From contig MU646720.1 in the NCBI GenBank assembly GCA_026770585.1, positions 3,338 to 14,502 of the forward strand: a DNA stretch of 11,165 nt. Direction: 5' to 3'. A model generated the notes under the pieces. The model saw nothing but the letters and a program-made list of their open reading frames with translations. It made no database searches and was not told where the DNA came from. The translations under genes and the position numbers were made by a program. This DNA comes from Baffinella frigidus. Lineage: Eukaryota; Cryptophyceae; Cryptomonadales; Baffinellaceae. Shown here one piece after another: positions 1 through 7,234 of this stretch (within the stretch, counting starts at the first letter, position 1; each line of letters starts with the position of its first letter).

Positions 1-346
1 GTTGATCCCCTGCGCATGCCCCTGCCCCTGACCCTGACCCTGACCCTGTTACTCATGTGGCTAGTGAGAATGAGAACTGGCTACGTGGAAACGAAGCCAG
101 GACCGCACGTGCCTTACATCGGGCGGGCAGGCGGTGGTGCAGGGAGGGTGGGGGACCTTGGTTGAGGGCTTCTCCGTCGGAAGACCGCGGGGAAGTCACT
201 TCCACACGGCCCCCGTCCTTGATCCCCTTCCTTTGCAGGACCACCCACTGCACAGCCAAACACGCAGTGTCAACAGCGGGTTCTCTTTTGGCTAGGAGCT
301 GGTGTTCCCCTGCGCATGATCATGCCCCTGCCCCTGACCCAGATCC
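1..346. repeat. Satellite block A, copy 1 (left-truncated by window edge)
   Basis: The block matches 1552-1897 at a constant offset of 1551 with only a few substitutions, the clearest being near 314-318. It opens with a short CCCTGA hexamer tract around 28-47. It contains a subunit at about 72-141 (CTACGTGGAA ... GGCGGGCAGGCGGTGG) that recurs in diverged form in both B blocks, and GTGTCAACAGCGGGTTC near 268-284, which is also in all four blocks. Long open frames cross it on both strands, but they are composition-driven (GC-rich and repetitive), lack recognisable domains and are simply duplicated with the DNA. I treat the block as non-coding satellite. Confidence 0.9.
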
Positions 347-488
347 TTTATGTCCTTTAGGTTTTAAATGCTCCCGACATATGCCAACGACACGCCGTTC
401 AGTAGAAGGGATCTGCAGAGAAAGCATTTTTGCTTTCGGATCACGTTTCGCTCTCCAGTGCAGAGGCTCGTGAAGAGGGGATACAGGG
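345..488 (+). repeat. Dispersed repeat G, copy 1
   Basis: This 144-bp sequence is the reverse complement of 10491-10634, with clear similarity throughout. Shared stretches include CATATGCCAACGACACGCC, CTGCAGAGAAAGCATTTTT and GCAGAGGCTCGTGAAGAGG. Similarity stops sharply after ATACAGGG at 481-488. The two copies sit in unrelated surroundings, a satellite here and a foldback element there, which shows that G moves as a unit. No coding content or inverted ends are visible. Confidence 0.85.
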
Positions 489-696
489 TGGTTCTGTTGG
501 GGTGGGTGAAGGTATGCGACATCGCACCCATGCTCTCTTACACGCACCGAACCCAAGTCAGCCTCCGTTGAGGCTCATGGTACCCCATGGTTGAAGTTTA
601 AGAGCTTCAATCACGAATACCACACAAGGTGAAAGGATTGTATGGGGGGGTGCGGTGAAATCAGTTAGACACCAAAGATGAAAGGAGAGAAATGTG

Positions 697-1005
697 GTTG
701 TCCCGTGTTAGCACCCACCCGCGTTAGCACCGCAACAGCGATCAGGCACGTCAACACCCACCCCCGTTAGCACCCACGCATGTTACACACGCCAGCACCC
801 ACACGCGTCAACACCCTCGCGCGTCAGTCCCTGCCAAGCGGTCCTCCGGGGAAATGTGACGGGTTAGTCAGGGAAGATCGTGTGGGCTCGCCATCCCTCA
901 CGTGTCAGTCCCACCGCATCAGCCCGCACGCGTCAAACCTGATTGATCTGTCTCAACGCGTCAGTCCCCACGCGTCAGCCCCCATGCGTCAGCACCCACG
1001 ACACC
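697..1005. repeat. Degenerate GTTAGCACC / ACGCGTCAG minisatellite
   Basis: Imperfect units of about 12-16 bp built from GTTAGCACC, CACGCGTCAG and GTCAACACCC recur about a dozen times between 700 and 1000. A more unique stretch at about 838-900 interrupts them. The array forms the right half of the insertion in the first A-B junction. No gene is seen. Confidence 0.65.
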
Positions 1006-1020
1006 ATTTCGACATACCAA

Positions 1021-1270
1021 GACCCAGACCCTGGTCCTGACCCTGACCCTGACCTCCTGAGAATCAGACCTAGCTACGTGGAATCGAAACCAGGATGACA
1101 CGTGCCTTGCATCGGGCGGGCAGGCGGTGGTTCAGGAACAGTGTCAACAGCGGGTTCAGAGAAAGATACAACACTCACTTGGAATCGTTGATTTTGACTG
1201 TTGGTCAACAGTGATGCCGCACAGAAGAGCGGGCCGGCGGGCGGTGGTGGTTCAAGGAGGTGGGACCTTC
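1021..1270. repeat. Satellite block B, copy 1
   Basis: The block aligns with 1892-2140. The shared string begins GACCCAGACCCTGGTCC, passes through AGACCTAGCTACGTGGAAT, GTGTCAACAGCGGGTTC and GATTTTGACTGTTG, and ends in GGTTCAAGGAGGTGGGACC. It is more diverged than the A pair. Copy 2 lacks roughly 20 bp around the CACGTGCCTTGCATC segment. In copy 1 the terminal 17-mer TTCAAGGAGGTGGGACC is tandemly doubled (1251-1267 and 1268-1284). Confidence 0.85.
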
Positions 1271-1284
1271 AAGGAGGTGGGACC

Positions 1285-1551
1285 TCTCTCTTGCCCTGTG
1301 TGACGAGGGAGGTGCAGACTGCTGCCGGGAGGCAGCTACCGTCGTGCGTGCTGTCTAGGGCGTTGTCCTCCGAGACATCCAACGGTGGGGCAGATGGGGA
1401 TGAGGCGGTTGACGGTGTCTGGGTGGATGTCGGTGTCAGAGCACCAACAGATTCCAGGTGCGTCCGGGAGGTGGGAGGGGGGGGGGGCACCCTTGCCTCC
1501 CGTGATGCCCAAGGCGGAGTTGTTGTAGCTGGGCATGTATGGCTAGGAGCT
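1285..1551. other. Unique spacer between satellite copies, no gene seen
   Basis: This GC-rich stretch lies between block B copy 1 and block A copy 2. It contains an 11-base G run at about 1477-1487. The long open frames crossing it on both strands have no recognisable domain and run into repeat DNA, so I do not call a gene. Confidence 0.5.
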
Positions 1552-1897
1552 GTTGATCCCCTGCGCATGCCCCTGCCCCTGACCCTGACCCTGACCCTGT
1601 TACTCATGTGGCTAGTGAGAATGAGAACTGGCTACGTGGAAACGAAGCCAGGACCGCACGTGCCTTACATCGGGCGGGCAGGCGGTGGTGCAGGGAGGGT
1701 GGGGGACCTTGGTTGAGGGCTTCTCCGTCGGAAGACCGCGGGGAAGTCACTTCCACACGGCCCCCGTCCTTGATCCCCTTCCTTTGCAGGACCACCCACT
1801 GCACAGCCAAACACGCAGTGTCAACAGCGGGTTCTCTTTTGGCTAGGAGCTGGTGTTCCCCTGCTCTTGATCATGCCCCTGCCCCTGACCCAGACCC
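1552..1897. repeat. Satellite block A, copy 2
   Basis: This is a near-identical copy of 1-346, implying a recent duplication. At its right edge the GACCCA tract is uninterrupted (about 1888-1907) and leads straight into block B copy 2, which gives the empty-site structure for the insertion in copy 1. Confidence 0.9.
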
Positions 1898-2140
1898 AGA
1901 CCCAGACCCTGGTCCTGACCCTGACCCTGACCTCCTGAGAATCAGACCTAGCTACGTGGAATCGAAACCAGGATGACACCGTCGGGCAGGCGGTGGTTCA
2001 GGAACAGTGTCAACAGCGGGTTCAGAGAAAGATACAACACTTGGGGTTGTTGATTTTGACTGTTGATCAACAGTGTTGCCGCACAGAAGAGCAGGCCGGC
2101 GGGCGGTGGTGGTTCAAGGAGGTGGGACCTTGGGATAGAG
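1892..2140. repeat. Satellite block B, copy 2
   Basis: This is a diverged copy of 1021-1270. Beyond 2100 it keeps a subunit also seen inside block A: GGCGGTGGTG, then GGGACCTTGG, then GAAGACCGCG and TCCACACGG or a close variant. A and B blocks are therefore themselves built from older shared subunits. The satellite ends near 2200, where composition turns AT-rich. Confidence 0.8.
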
Positions 2141-2351
2141 TGGTTCCTCCACTTGAAGACCGCGTGGAAACCCCTCCCACACGGGGGAGGGACCAAGAGT
2201 CTGCAGATATCCTCTGGCAGAGGCAAATCTTTCGCAGTTTCGGATCTTCAGTTTGTTCGCCGCAGTACACTTTTATTACGTTTTAATTGTTGAGGCAGTA
2301 CACTTTTACAATGTATTTGGGGAAGGAGTGTGTGTTTCTTCTTGCAAAATA

Positions 2352-2629
2352 CTTATCCCTTATCTGCCGAAAAAGGTACGTGATCATTTTTTTTAGCAGG
2401 AATCAGGTCTAGGGATTCCAATTTAGCGGAGGACGGTTTTCCGGGTCTCATAAATCAGGAATTTCTCAATTCGTTGAGCACCAATCACTCAATTTGTTCA
2501 GCTTAGCGAGCCTGACAAGCTGGTGTTTTTTTCATAATTTTCCATCAAGAGGCGGCCTAATTAGAAAATGCCAAAGTTGACATTTGAGCCTTTTGTCATC
2601 TCAGGATGACACAGGCAGATAAGGGATAA
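2352..2629. mobile_element. MITE-like element with 16-bp terminal inverted repeats
   Basis: The perfect inverted repeat TTATCCCTTATCTGCC at 2353-2368 pairs with GGCAGATAAGGGATAA at 2614-2629, giving an element of about 278 bp. TA lies just outside both ends (2350-2351 and 2630-2631), allowing one extra C on the left. This fits a TA target duplication as made by Tc1/mariner-type transposases. The interior is AT-rich, has no open frame of note and encodes no transposase, so the element would be non-autonomous. Superfamily assignment is inference from the TA flanks alone. Confidence 0.7.
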
Positions 2630-2709
2630 TATTACTCAACCCCGAGACCTGGTCAACGCTAGACCTGAGGGGGAGGCAATCGAAAAAGTCAACTCCCCCT
2701 GCCGGCAAC

Positions 2710-2761
2710 GTCAACTTTTGGCAGAATCCTTCCATTTGAAGGATTCTGCCATTGAGTTGAC
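2710..2761. repeat. Strong hairpin with nested stems
   Basis: GGCAGAATCCTTC (2720-2732) and GAAGGATTCTGCC (2738-2750) form a perfect 13-bp stem with a 5-nt loop. Outside it, GTCAAC (2710-2715) and GTTGAC (2756-2761) can pair after small internal loops. GTCAA/TTGAC words also recur just outside (about 2652-2657, 2688-2693 and 2766-2771). It may be a small foldback element or an RNA hairpin. No coding sequence overlaps it. Confidence 0.75.
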
Positions 2762-3598
2762 TTTTGATTGACCACCATCACGTCTAAAGTGGCACCTGGG
2801 TCCAAAAGTTTGTGGTCAGTTTGTGTTGAACTTTTGAGCGGCGGTGGCAGTCCTGCTAGCGTCGGCCAAAGGGATCGGTGGCCCGCTGTTCTTACGGGGA
2901 CGGGAACAAGAGCTCGAACCCGCAACCCTGCACACGACTCTTCCCATGGGTCTTTGCAACACGCCGGCTTTTGGGAGCCCAGAGTGCTTCACGGCCCACG
3001 GCCCGCTTGAGGCCCAGAGTGCTTCACGGCTCACGGCCCGCGTCACTTCGTGCAGCGAGCCTCTGCGAAGCACGGTGCGACGATTGAGCGTCGGTCCAGA
3101 CTTATTGCAGCACCTCTCTCAATGGTCCTCCAGCGCTCCCAGCAGGCTCGCCACCCCGGCAGGGCAAAAATCACCGCCTTCAGAGGGCCTGTGGGGAGGG
3201 AAGGGGGGGCGAGGTGGCCGAGGCGTGACATTGTGCCCTCTAGCAGGGAATTCGGCTTCCGGGAAGTCATGCCTCGAGACGGGGGGAGAGCCTCGACGGG
3301 TCCGGGCGGCCTCCTCGACTGTAGTCGGCGCCGGCCCTCCGCCCGGTCTGCCCCCAACTGCTGCCCAGCGCCTTCACCTCCAGTGCCCTCCTGCACGGCG
3401 GAAGCTCTTCGAAATCTTGCTCTTCTGCGAGCCAACACGCGCTTCTCATGTCTATATTGCTGACAATGCTCCGCGTGCCTCCTGAAGCCTGAAACCCGGC
3501 GACCTGAGCTACTGCACGAAGGACGAGGCGAGAAAGCGCCAGGCGTGTCGCGCCTCTCGTCCCCTCCCTGGAAGTCGCCCAGGTTACAGGGATATGCA
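2762..3598. other. GC-rich stretch, no gene supported
   Basis: Several long open frames overlap here, including a 213-codon frame at 2844-3485 (+), but they run in competing frames, show no domain and follow the high GC content. A 29-bp unit is repeated in tandem with a period of 35 (2977-3005 and 3012-3040, one difference). On the minus strand around 2900-2965 there is GGGTTCGAGCTC, resembling a tRNA-type B box, with a weak A-box-like TTGCAAAGACC about 38 bp before it. This is a possible tRNA-derived SINE promoter, weakly supported. Confidence 0.4.
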
Positions 3599-3600
3599 GG

Positions 3601-3774
3601 CTATAAGAACACCCTCGGTCGAGCCTTGTTCAGTGTCTGTATTCTTAACATAGTGCCTGCGGGTTGACAAAACGTGAGATTTGGTCAACTCTCTGGTACT
3701 AAACTAAGAACTCGCTGGCACGAAATCCGGTGCGGGTTCTTAAGCTCTGGGTTCCTGTGACCCAGATATCCCTG
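3601..3774. repeat. Repeat C, copy 1
   Basis: The sequence aligns without gaps to 3901-4074, with about 80% identity by eye (about 35 differences in 173 positions). Conserved stretches are TAAGAACACCC, GTGTCTGTATTCTTAA, GGTGCGGGTTCTTAAG and CCCAGATATCCCT. Most of the unit lies between TAAGAAC and its complement GTTCTTA, so it may be a short inverted-repeat element. No gene is seen. Confidence 0.85.
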
Positions 3775-3810
3775 TAGGCCTCTTCTTAAGGGGGAGCGCG
3801 GTTGCTTGAC

Positions 3811-3897
3811 AGGGGTTACATGTACTCGAAATTAAGGACACACTCCTCCATAGGGTCCTACAGTCACGCTAGTCCTAGGAGCATGGGACCACCTTCA
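3811..3897. mobile_element. Truncated foldback element (ACAGGGG family)
   Basis: It begins ACAGGGGTTAC, continues through AATTAAGGACACACTCC and the centre AGGGTCCTACAGT ... GCTAGTCCTAGGAGCAT, and is colinear with 10988-11060 of the intact element near the right end of the window. The right arm is missing; the sequence runs instead into repeat C copy 2. It links the C repeats to the foldback family at 10048-11165. Confidence 0.7.
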
Positions 3898-3900
3898 AGG

Positions 3901-4074
3901 GATTAAGAACACCCTTGGTCGAGCCTCGGCCGGTGTCTGTATTCTTAAATTAGTACCTGCTGGTTGGCTAAACACGAGATTTAGTAAGCCATCTGGTACA
4001 AAATCAAGAACACGCAGGCCCCAAATTCGGTGCGGGTTCTTAAGTTCTGCGTCGTTGTAACCCAGATATCCCTT
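3901..4074. repeat. Repeat C, copy 2
   Basis: This is the second copy of the 174-bp C unit, exactly 300 bp after the first. Here the inverted ends are longer: TTAAGAAC at 3903-3910 and GTTCTTAA at 4036-4043. A 158-codon minus-strand open frame (3895-4371) covers it, but its last third is read from repeat DNA, so I do not call a gene. Confidence 0.85.
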
Positions 4075-4629
4075 CCTTGTAAACCACATATCCCAGCCCC
4101 CTGAGAGCCTCCACTGGCCGCGCACATGCTGGTTCCTGCAAGCACCGGTGGGCGCAAGGGTGGTGCTTCCAGGACAGAAATTCGGGCCCCACGGGTCGAC
4201 CTTCTCCTGGGTCGGGCCAGCGACGTGCACCAACGTGGCGGCTGCATGCGCGCTGGCCACCCCCGGTTTGTCGCTTTCCAAGGCAAATTGCTGATCGTCA
4301 AAAGCCCGTTTCCATTTCTTTGGACTGTCGCGTCCGATTTGTATCCATGATCGAAGGACGGAACAGTACAAAGGTTAACCCAAAGTTAAAACGTAAAAGA
4401 GATGAAAACACAAAATTTGCTCGTGTTTTGAGGTAAAACTTAATAAACCACAACCGCAGGTGGAACAGGCACGGTTTGGGAAAGAGCAAATTTTAGCAAA
4501 TTGCTCATTTTGCTCGAAAAGGTCGATCTAAACGATCATGTTGCACGGTTGGTCATCAAGCGTATTTATCAAGGCCTGAGCAAATGCCTCAAATTTGGTA
4601 CAAGAATGGGTGTAACTTGGAACTCGTCG
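4075..4629. other. No gene or clear repeat seen
   Basis: The stretch is GC-rich to about 4290 and AT-rich after that. Open frames on both strands are short and lack domains. Nothing is supported beyond the CTTGGAACTCG word at 4617-4627 that precedes the next element. Confidence 0.4.
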
Positions 4630-4981
4630 AATCTTGGAACTGATTACTACACGATTACTACACGATTCATATCATGGTAGGTGCCTACCATAGCACAAAA
4701 GTCTTCTGTAAACTTGCTTTTTTCTGTGTTTTTGTATCATGGTAAGTCATATCATGATGTGAATAACACCTACGATGTCATAAAAAAAGGCCTACAATGA
4801 CATGAAAACATAGGCGTACGACGACATGTCGATGAGTATCATGACTTCTCCCTAGATGCGAGCGATTCCGCTGCCGAATCTTTCCTACGGAATCTTCCCC
4901 AGGACCTACGGTATCTCCCAGGACCTGGGTGATACGAACTTCGTAGGCCATAAAACAGGTTATGTCATCAGTTCCAAGATT
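4630..4981. mobile_element. 352-bp inverted-repeat element candidate
   Basis: AATCTTGGAACTGA at 4630-4643 is the exact reverse complement of TCAGTTCCAAGATT at 4968-4981. Inside, ATTACTACACG is repeated near the left end and ATGGTAGGTGCCTACCAT (4674-4691) is a short hairpin. A 21-bp motif beginning CCTACGG is tandemly doubled at about 4884-4925. GTATC..CCAGG A CCTGG..GATAC (4911-4935) can fold. Several CCTACGA/CATGACA words recur. No target duplication is clear and no protein is encoded. It could be a non-autonomous transposon or simply structured intergenic DNA. Confidence 0.5.
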
Positions 4982-5660
4982 ATTTTCAGTGAGAATTGGT
5001 GCTGAATACTCCGGTCTCGTGCGGTCTACAACTCAAGACGTAAAATGCCAGGTTCAATTTTTTTTCGCCAGTGCACCAACCCTGGACGAGACCTTCAAAA
5101 CGACCTGAAGGTTGATATGGTCACGAGACCTCGGTTATACCGCAAATATACGTCAAAAAATGGTTCCAATATACATTTAACCCCTTCGTACGTAGGAAAT
5201 GGCTGAAATGCCAGACTTCAGAAAAGTGTAGTCTACCGGAGGGGGCCTAAACCCTTTGAGCCATTCCTATGAATCTGAAAATCCCCAAAACATGTGTGCT
5301 CTAACTTTTGAACCCCTGGGTCGGTTTCACTTTTAAAAAAGTTTATCGACGGTTTTGAAATCCGCATCACGTCCTCTCCGAATCTACTCGTTGAAATATT
5401 TCGAGCGGAGTACAGGAAGATGCCGAAAACTTAGCTTGTTCGTGGAAAGTTGACTAAAACGGTGGGCCTGTTTCTGAGCCTCTGGCGCCCAATATTCTGC
5501 AAGAGGGTTTGAAGAGGACATCGTGGGGATTCCAGAACCGTTGAGAAAAGTGAGAGCGGCCATCTGGGCCAAAAGTTACAGCCCAGAGTGTCCCCCGGTG
5601 GACCTGACGGGCCCGCCTCGGGACCTTTGAACGACGGTAGAGCCCTTGTAATTCGTTCCA
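4982..5660. other. No gene supported
   Basis: The stretch has mixed composition with a few A and T runs. Overlapping minus-strand frames of 62-97 codons between 5384 and 5747 compete with each other, and the longest reads through the hairpin arms below, which argues against coding. Nothing else is recognised. Confidence 0.4.
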
Positions 5661-5753
5661 TGAAATGTGGCACCGAAGGGTTCCACTCGCAAACTTTCTT
5701 AGAATTTCGAGGGCTACAACTTTCCCATAGGAACCCTTGAGTGCCACATTTCA
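5661..5753. repeat. Long hairpin with 24-bp arms
   Basis: The arm at 5661-5684 (starting TGAAATGTGGCAC, ending AGGGTTCC) pairs with 5730-5753 (GGAACCCT ... GTGCCACATTTCA) with two mismatches in 24. The loop is 45 nt. The structure stands alone in a stretch without a supported gene. It may be a small foldback element or a precursor-like hairpin; nothing in the sequence decides this. Confidence 0.75.
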
Positions 5754-5883
5754 GGTAAAGATGTTCCTACACAAAACAGCCGACTGGGCCCCCTCGTCTA
5801 CCGGTAGCCCCTTGAAACTGGACGTGACCAGAAAAGCTGACGATTTGTTTTACCCCTCGCTATCCGAGCAAGGCTCGTATGTC

Positions 5884-5930
5884 GTACGAAGCTTCGTAGG
5901 ATTGTCAACTTCGGTGCGAAGCTTCGTAGG
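5884..5930. repeat. Pair of palindromic 17-mers
   Basis: GTACGAAGCTTCGTAGG (5884-5900) recurs as GTGCGAAGCTTCGTAGG (5914-5930). Each is centred on CGAAGCTTCG, which is self-complementary. A related word, GATACGAACTTCGTAGG, occurs at 4931-4947. The spacing of 30 bp would suit a protein-binding pair, but no nearby gene start supports a regulatory role. Confidence 0.5.
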
Positions 5931-6129
5931 TCCGTAACGGGGGTTGGTCAATTGTTCTCGTGGCCTGCTCTCCACAGCCCACCGTCACTACCCGACAAAA
6001 GCCCCTTTACCTAAAGGGACTTTTTCTTGTCGACAAGGTCTTTGTGAAAAAAAGGTCGTGAGGCGGGCCCTTCAATTTTTGGGAAAAAATGGAAATTTTG
6101 GAAATCGAACTTTATCGTTTGACAACAGC

Positions 6130-6305
6130 AGCGATCTTGCGCAGGCGCCCACCGATGAGCAGAAGGATGCCGCCTCCATGGTCGACGTTCTGCAAGTGCA
6201 GGTACTTGACGGGAGGCGATGGCCACAGTCCTCGAGGCGTTGGTACAGGAGGTCTCCCTGGCATCCGCGCAGCGCGACAAGCGACGGCTGGTCAACGGGC
6301 ACTAG
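6130..6305 (+). pseudogene. Frameshifted coding remnant, helical segment
   Basis: Two adjacent frames each look coding. From 6130 one reads a 24-residue segment with LAQAPTDEQKDAASMVDVL. From about 6213, in another frame, one reads EAMATVLEALVQEVSLASAQ followed by RDKRRLVNGH and a stop at 6303-6305. Joined with one frameshift near 6205-6213 they make a continuous amphipathic helix, probably coiled coil, with GC-rich third positions. TTGACAACAG just before 6130 could be a 3' splice site. I do not recognise the family. It lies 37 nt upstream of the PRKRIP1-like exon on the same strand, so it might be an upstream part of the same broken gene, but known PRKRIP1 proteins have a different lead-in, as I recall them. 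A sequencing or assembly error could also explain the frame change. Confidence 0.4.
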
Positions 6306-6342
6306 CTGGTCCGCGCATGCTGAGGTCTGCTGTCGTTCGCAG

Positions 6343-6407
6343 AACACGATGGGGTCCACCGCCGGTGCTGGCTCCGGGGAGTTCCACATGTACCGCGCGT
6401 CTCGAAG
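6343..6407 (+). CDS. Single exon of a PRKRIP1-like (DUF1168) protein
   Basis: The 65-nt exon encodes MGSTAGAGSGEFHMYRASR preceded by NT. From memory this is the hallmark of the PRKRIP1/DUF1168 family, nuclear RNA-binding proteins associated with the spliceosome, which carry a nearly invariant GSSAGAGSGEFHVY segment followed by an arginine-rich helix. The exon is bounded by TCGTTCGCAG at 6333-6342 (3' splice site) and AAG|GTGAGA at 6405-6413 (5' splice site) and ends in phase 2. Upstream the frame stays open, so the CAG at 6340-6342 could also be coding glutamine, which matches the family's usual QN before this motif. The next exon should start RRE and continue as a long basic helix. I cannot find it in 6408-11165, where a minisatellite and antisense genes follow. 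It is either a duplicated, stranded exon or a gene with a very long intron. Confidence 0.75.
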
Positions 6408-6477
6408 GTGAGACCCTAAACCCATACCTACTCACTTCCCTACGCACTACCTCTCCGCCTCTTGCCCCCCTCCTGGA

Positions 6478-6521
6478 CCCGACCGGATCAAGAGGGGGTG
6501 GAGGGGCTGTGTCCGGTCGGG
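6478..6521. repeat. 10-bp inverted repeat in the presumed intron
   Basis: CCCGACCGGA (6478-6487) pairs perfectly with TCCGGTCGGG (6512-6521) across a 24-nt loop. It lies downstream of the PRKRIP1-like exon's 5' splice site, so it would be in intron sequence if that exon is used. Confidence 0.6.
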
Positions 6522-6531
6522 GCTAAGAGAT

Positions 6532-6549
6532 GTTCTCTGTACAGAGAAC
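6532..6549. repeat. Perfect 18-bp palindrome
   Basis: GTTCTCTGTACAGAGAAC is self-complementary and sits just before the minisatellite. Its centre, TGTACA, is also the outer edge of one foldback element at 10713-10890. A protein-binding site or a chance structure are both possible. Confidence 0.55.
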
Positions 6550-6557
6550 CTCTCGGT

Positions 6558-6770
6558 GGCCTACCCTGGCCTGGCCTGCCCTGCCCTGGCCTACCCTGGT
6601 CTCTTAAAGCCTGCTAAAGCATGCCAAAGAATGCCCTGGCCTGCCCTGGCCTACCCTGGTCTCTTAAAGCCTGCTAAAGCATGCTAAAGCCTGCTCTGGC
6701 CTGCTACAGTCTGCTCTGGTCTCTTAAAGCCTGCTAAAGATGCCAAAGAATGCCCTGGCCTGCCCTCGCA
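6558..6770. repeat. Minisatellite of 10-bp units with higher-order period
   Basis: Units of the form CCTGCTAAAG, CATGCCAAAG and CCTGCCCTGG (two alternative endings, AAAG or CTGG) are arranged head to tail. The longer motif CCTGGTCTCTTAAAGCCTGC occurs three times (from about 6595, 6655 and 6715), giving a 60-bp higher-order period. The array ends four bases before the stop codon of the 131-codon minus-strand gene and so forms its immediate 3' flank. Confidence 0.9.
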
Positions 6771-6774
6771 TGCC

Positions 6775-7170
6775 TCAATTCACAGTATCATTGACACATG
6801 ACTCGTTATACCCATGGTAAAAATTAACATTCCCCCAGTCAGGGTGCTCTGAAAGGAAGACTGACATTGCGGTCAACCCTGTGAGAACTGTCAATACTGC
6901 CGCAACTGATATGGCAATGCACAATCGAACGTAGCCCACTGGTTCATTGATGGTAACTACGACCGCAAACCCACTTGCCGATGTGTTTGGAGCTTGATGA
7001 ATGTCAACGTCACAGTGTGGAAAGCGCTGCCGCAGAGCGTCTGTGCGCTCCCCTGGCCAAGACGGCACATCGTATATGATTACGGTTGTATTGGAAGCAA
7101 CTACACGGCCCCCCTCGAAAGTTGTACTGCACAGTTGCTTTAAGAATCCAGAGATTTCTCTTGCCGACAT
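6775..7170 (-). CDS. Hypothetical single-pass membrane protein, 131 aa
   Basis: An uninterrupted frame with ATG at 7170 and TGA at 6775. I do not recognise the family. Residues 20-76 look like a small alpha/beta domain: a strand around VIIYDV (30-35), a helix around ERTDALRQRF (41-50), then a strand around GFAVVVTI (67-74). A single membrane segment follows at about 81-106 (VRLCIAISVAAVLTVLTGLT and on). The 25-residue tail has two N-glycosylation sequons, NES at 122 and NDT at 127, which suggests the C-terminus faces the lumen or outside. There is no signal peptide. The gene lies 59 bp after the stop of the larger gene on the same strand. Both are intron-less and closely packed, unlike the intron-rich gene upstream, so a shared origin such as viral insertion or retroposition is possible but unproven. 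Confidence 0.7.
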   Translation of the reverse strand: MSAREISGFLKQLCSTTFEGGRVVASNTTVIIYDVPSWPGERTDALRQRFPHCDVDIHQAPNTSASGFAVVVTINEPVGYVRLCIAISVAAVLTVLTGLTAMSVFLSEHPDWGNVNFYHGYNESCVNDTVN

Positions 7171-7228
7171 GAATACATTCTGCGGGTAGAATTGAGCAGC
7201 GGCAGTCTGTTTTGATTCTTTTCTTTCG

Positions 7229-7234
7229 TTTATT
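7229..7234 (-). promoter_or_regulatory. AATAAA overlapping stop codon
   Basis: On the minus strand AATAAA overlaps the TAA stop of the 469-codon gene. It may serve as a polyadenylation signal, leaving a very short 3' UTR before the next gene's ATG at 7170. Assigned by motif only. Confidence 0.3.

Larger units (their letters stand above)
345..1020. mobile_element. 676-bp insertion splitting the first A-B junction
   Basis: In copy 2 of the satellite, block A runs through a short GACCCA tract directly into block B. In copy 1 the same junction is interrupted between 344 and 1021, so copy 2 serves as an empty site. GACCCAGA lies at both edges (337-344 and 1021-1028). This could be a target-site duplication, but the empty site already has tandem GACCCA units, so it is not proof. 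The insert starts with the 144-bp G sequence shared with 10491-10634, continues through unique DNA and ends in a degenerate ACGCGTCAG-type minisatellite. I see no transposase and no matching terminal inverted repeats. It may be a composite of two or more events rather than one element. Confidence 0.6.

Noticed and set aside
57-473. 138-codon open frame and its antisense partner in satellite block A
   Set aside because: It is duplicated with the DNA at 1608-1976, has equal-quality frames on both strands, low-complexity proline/aspartate stretches from CCCTGA repeats and no domain.
1201-1716. 171-codon plus-strand frame
   Set aside because: It starts at a non-ATG codon, spans unique spacer and repeat DNA, reads through a G run and hexamer tract, and shows no recognisable protein.
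2844-3485. 213-codon plus-strand frame
   Set aside because: High GC content keeps several competing frames open. Tandem 35-bp units lie inside it and no domain is seen.
3895-4371. 158-codon minus-strand frame
   Set aside because: Its last third is translated from repeat C, and the start of the frame has no recognisable family.
4931-4947. loxP-like look of GATACGAACTTCGTAGG
   Set aside because: Only a short word resembles half a lox arm. There is no spacer with inverted 13-bp arms and no recombinase.
5454-5747. 97-codon minus-strand frame
   Set aside because: It begins inside one hairpin arm and reads through the other, so the open frame is better explained by the inverted repeat.
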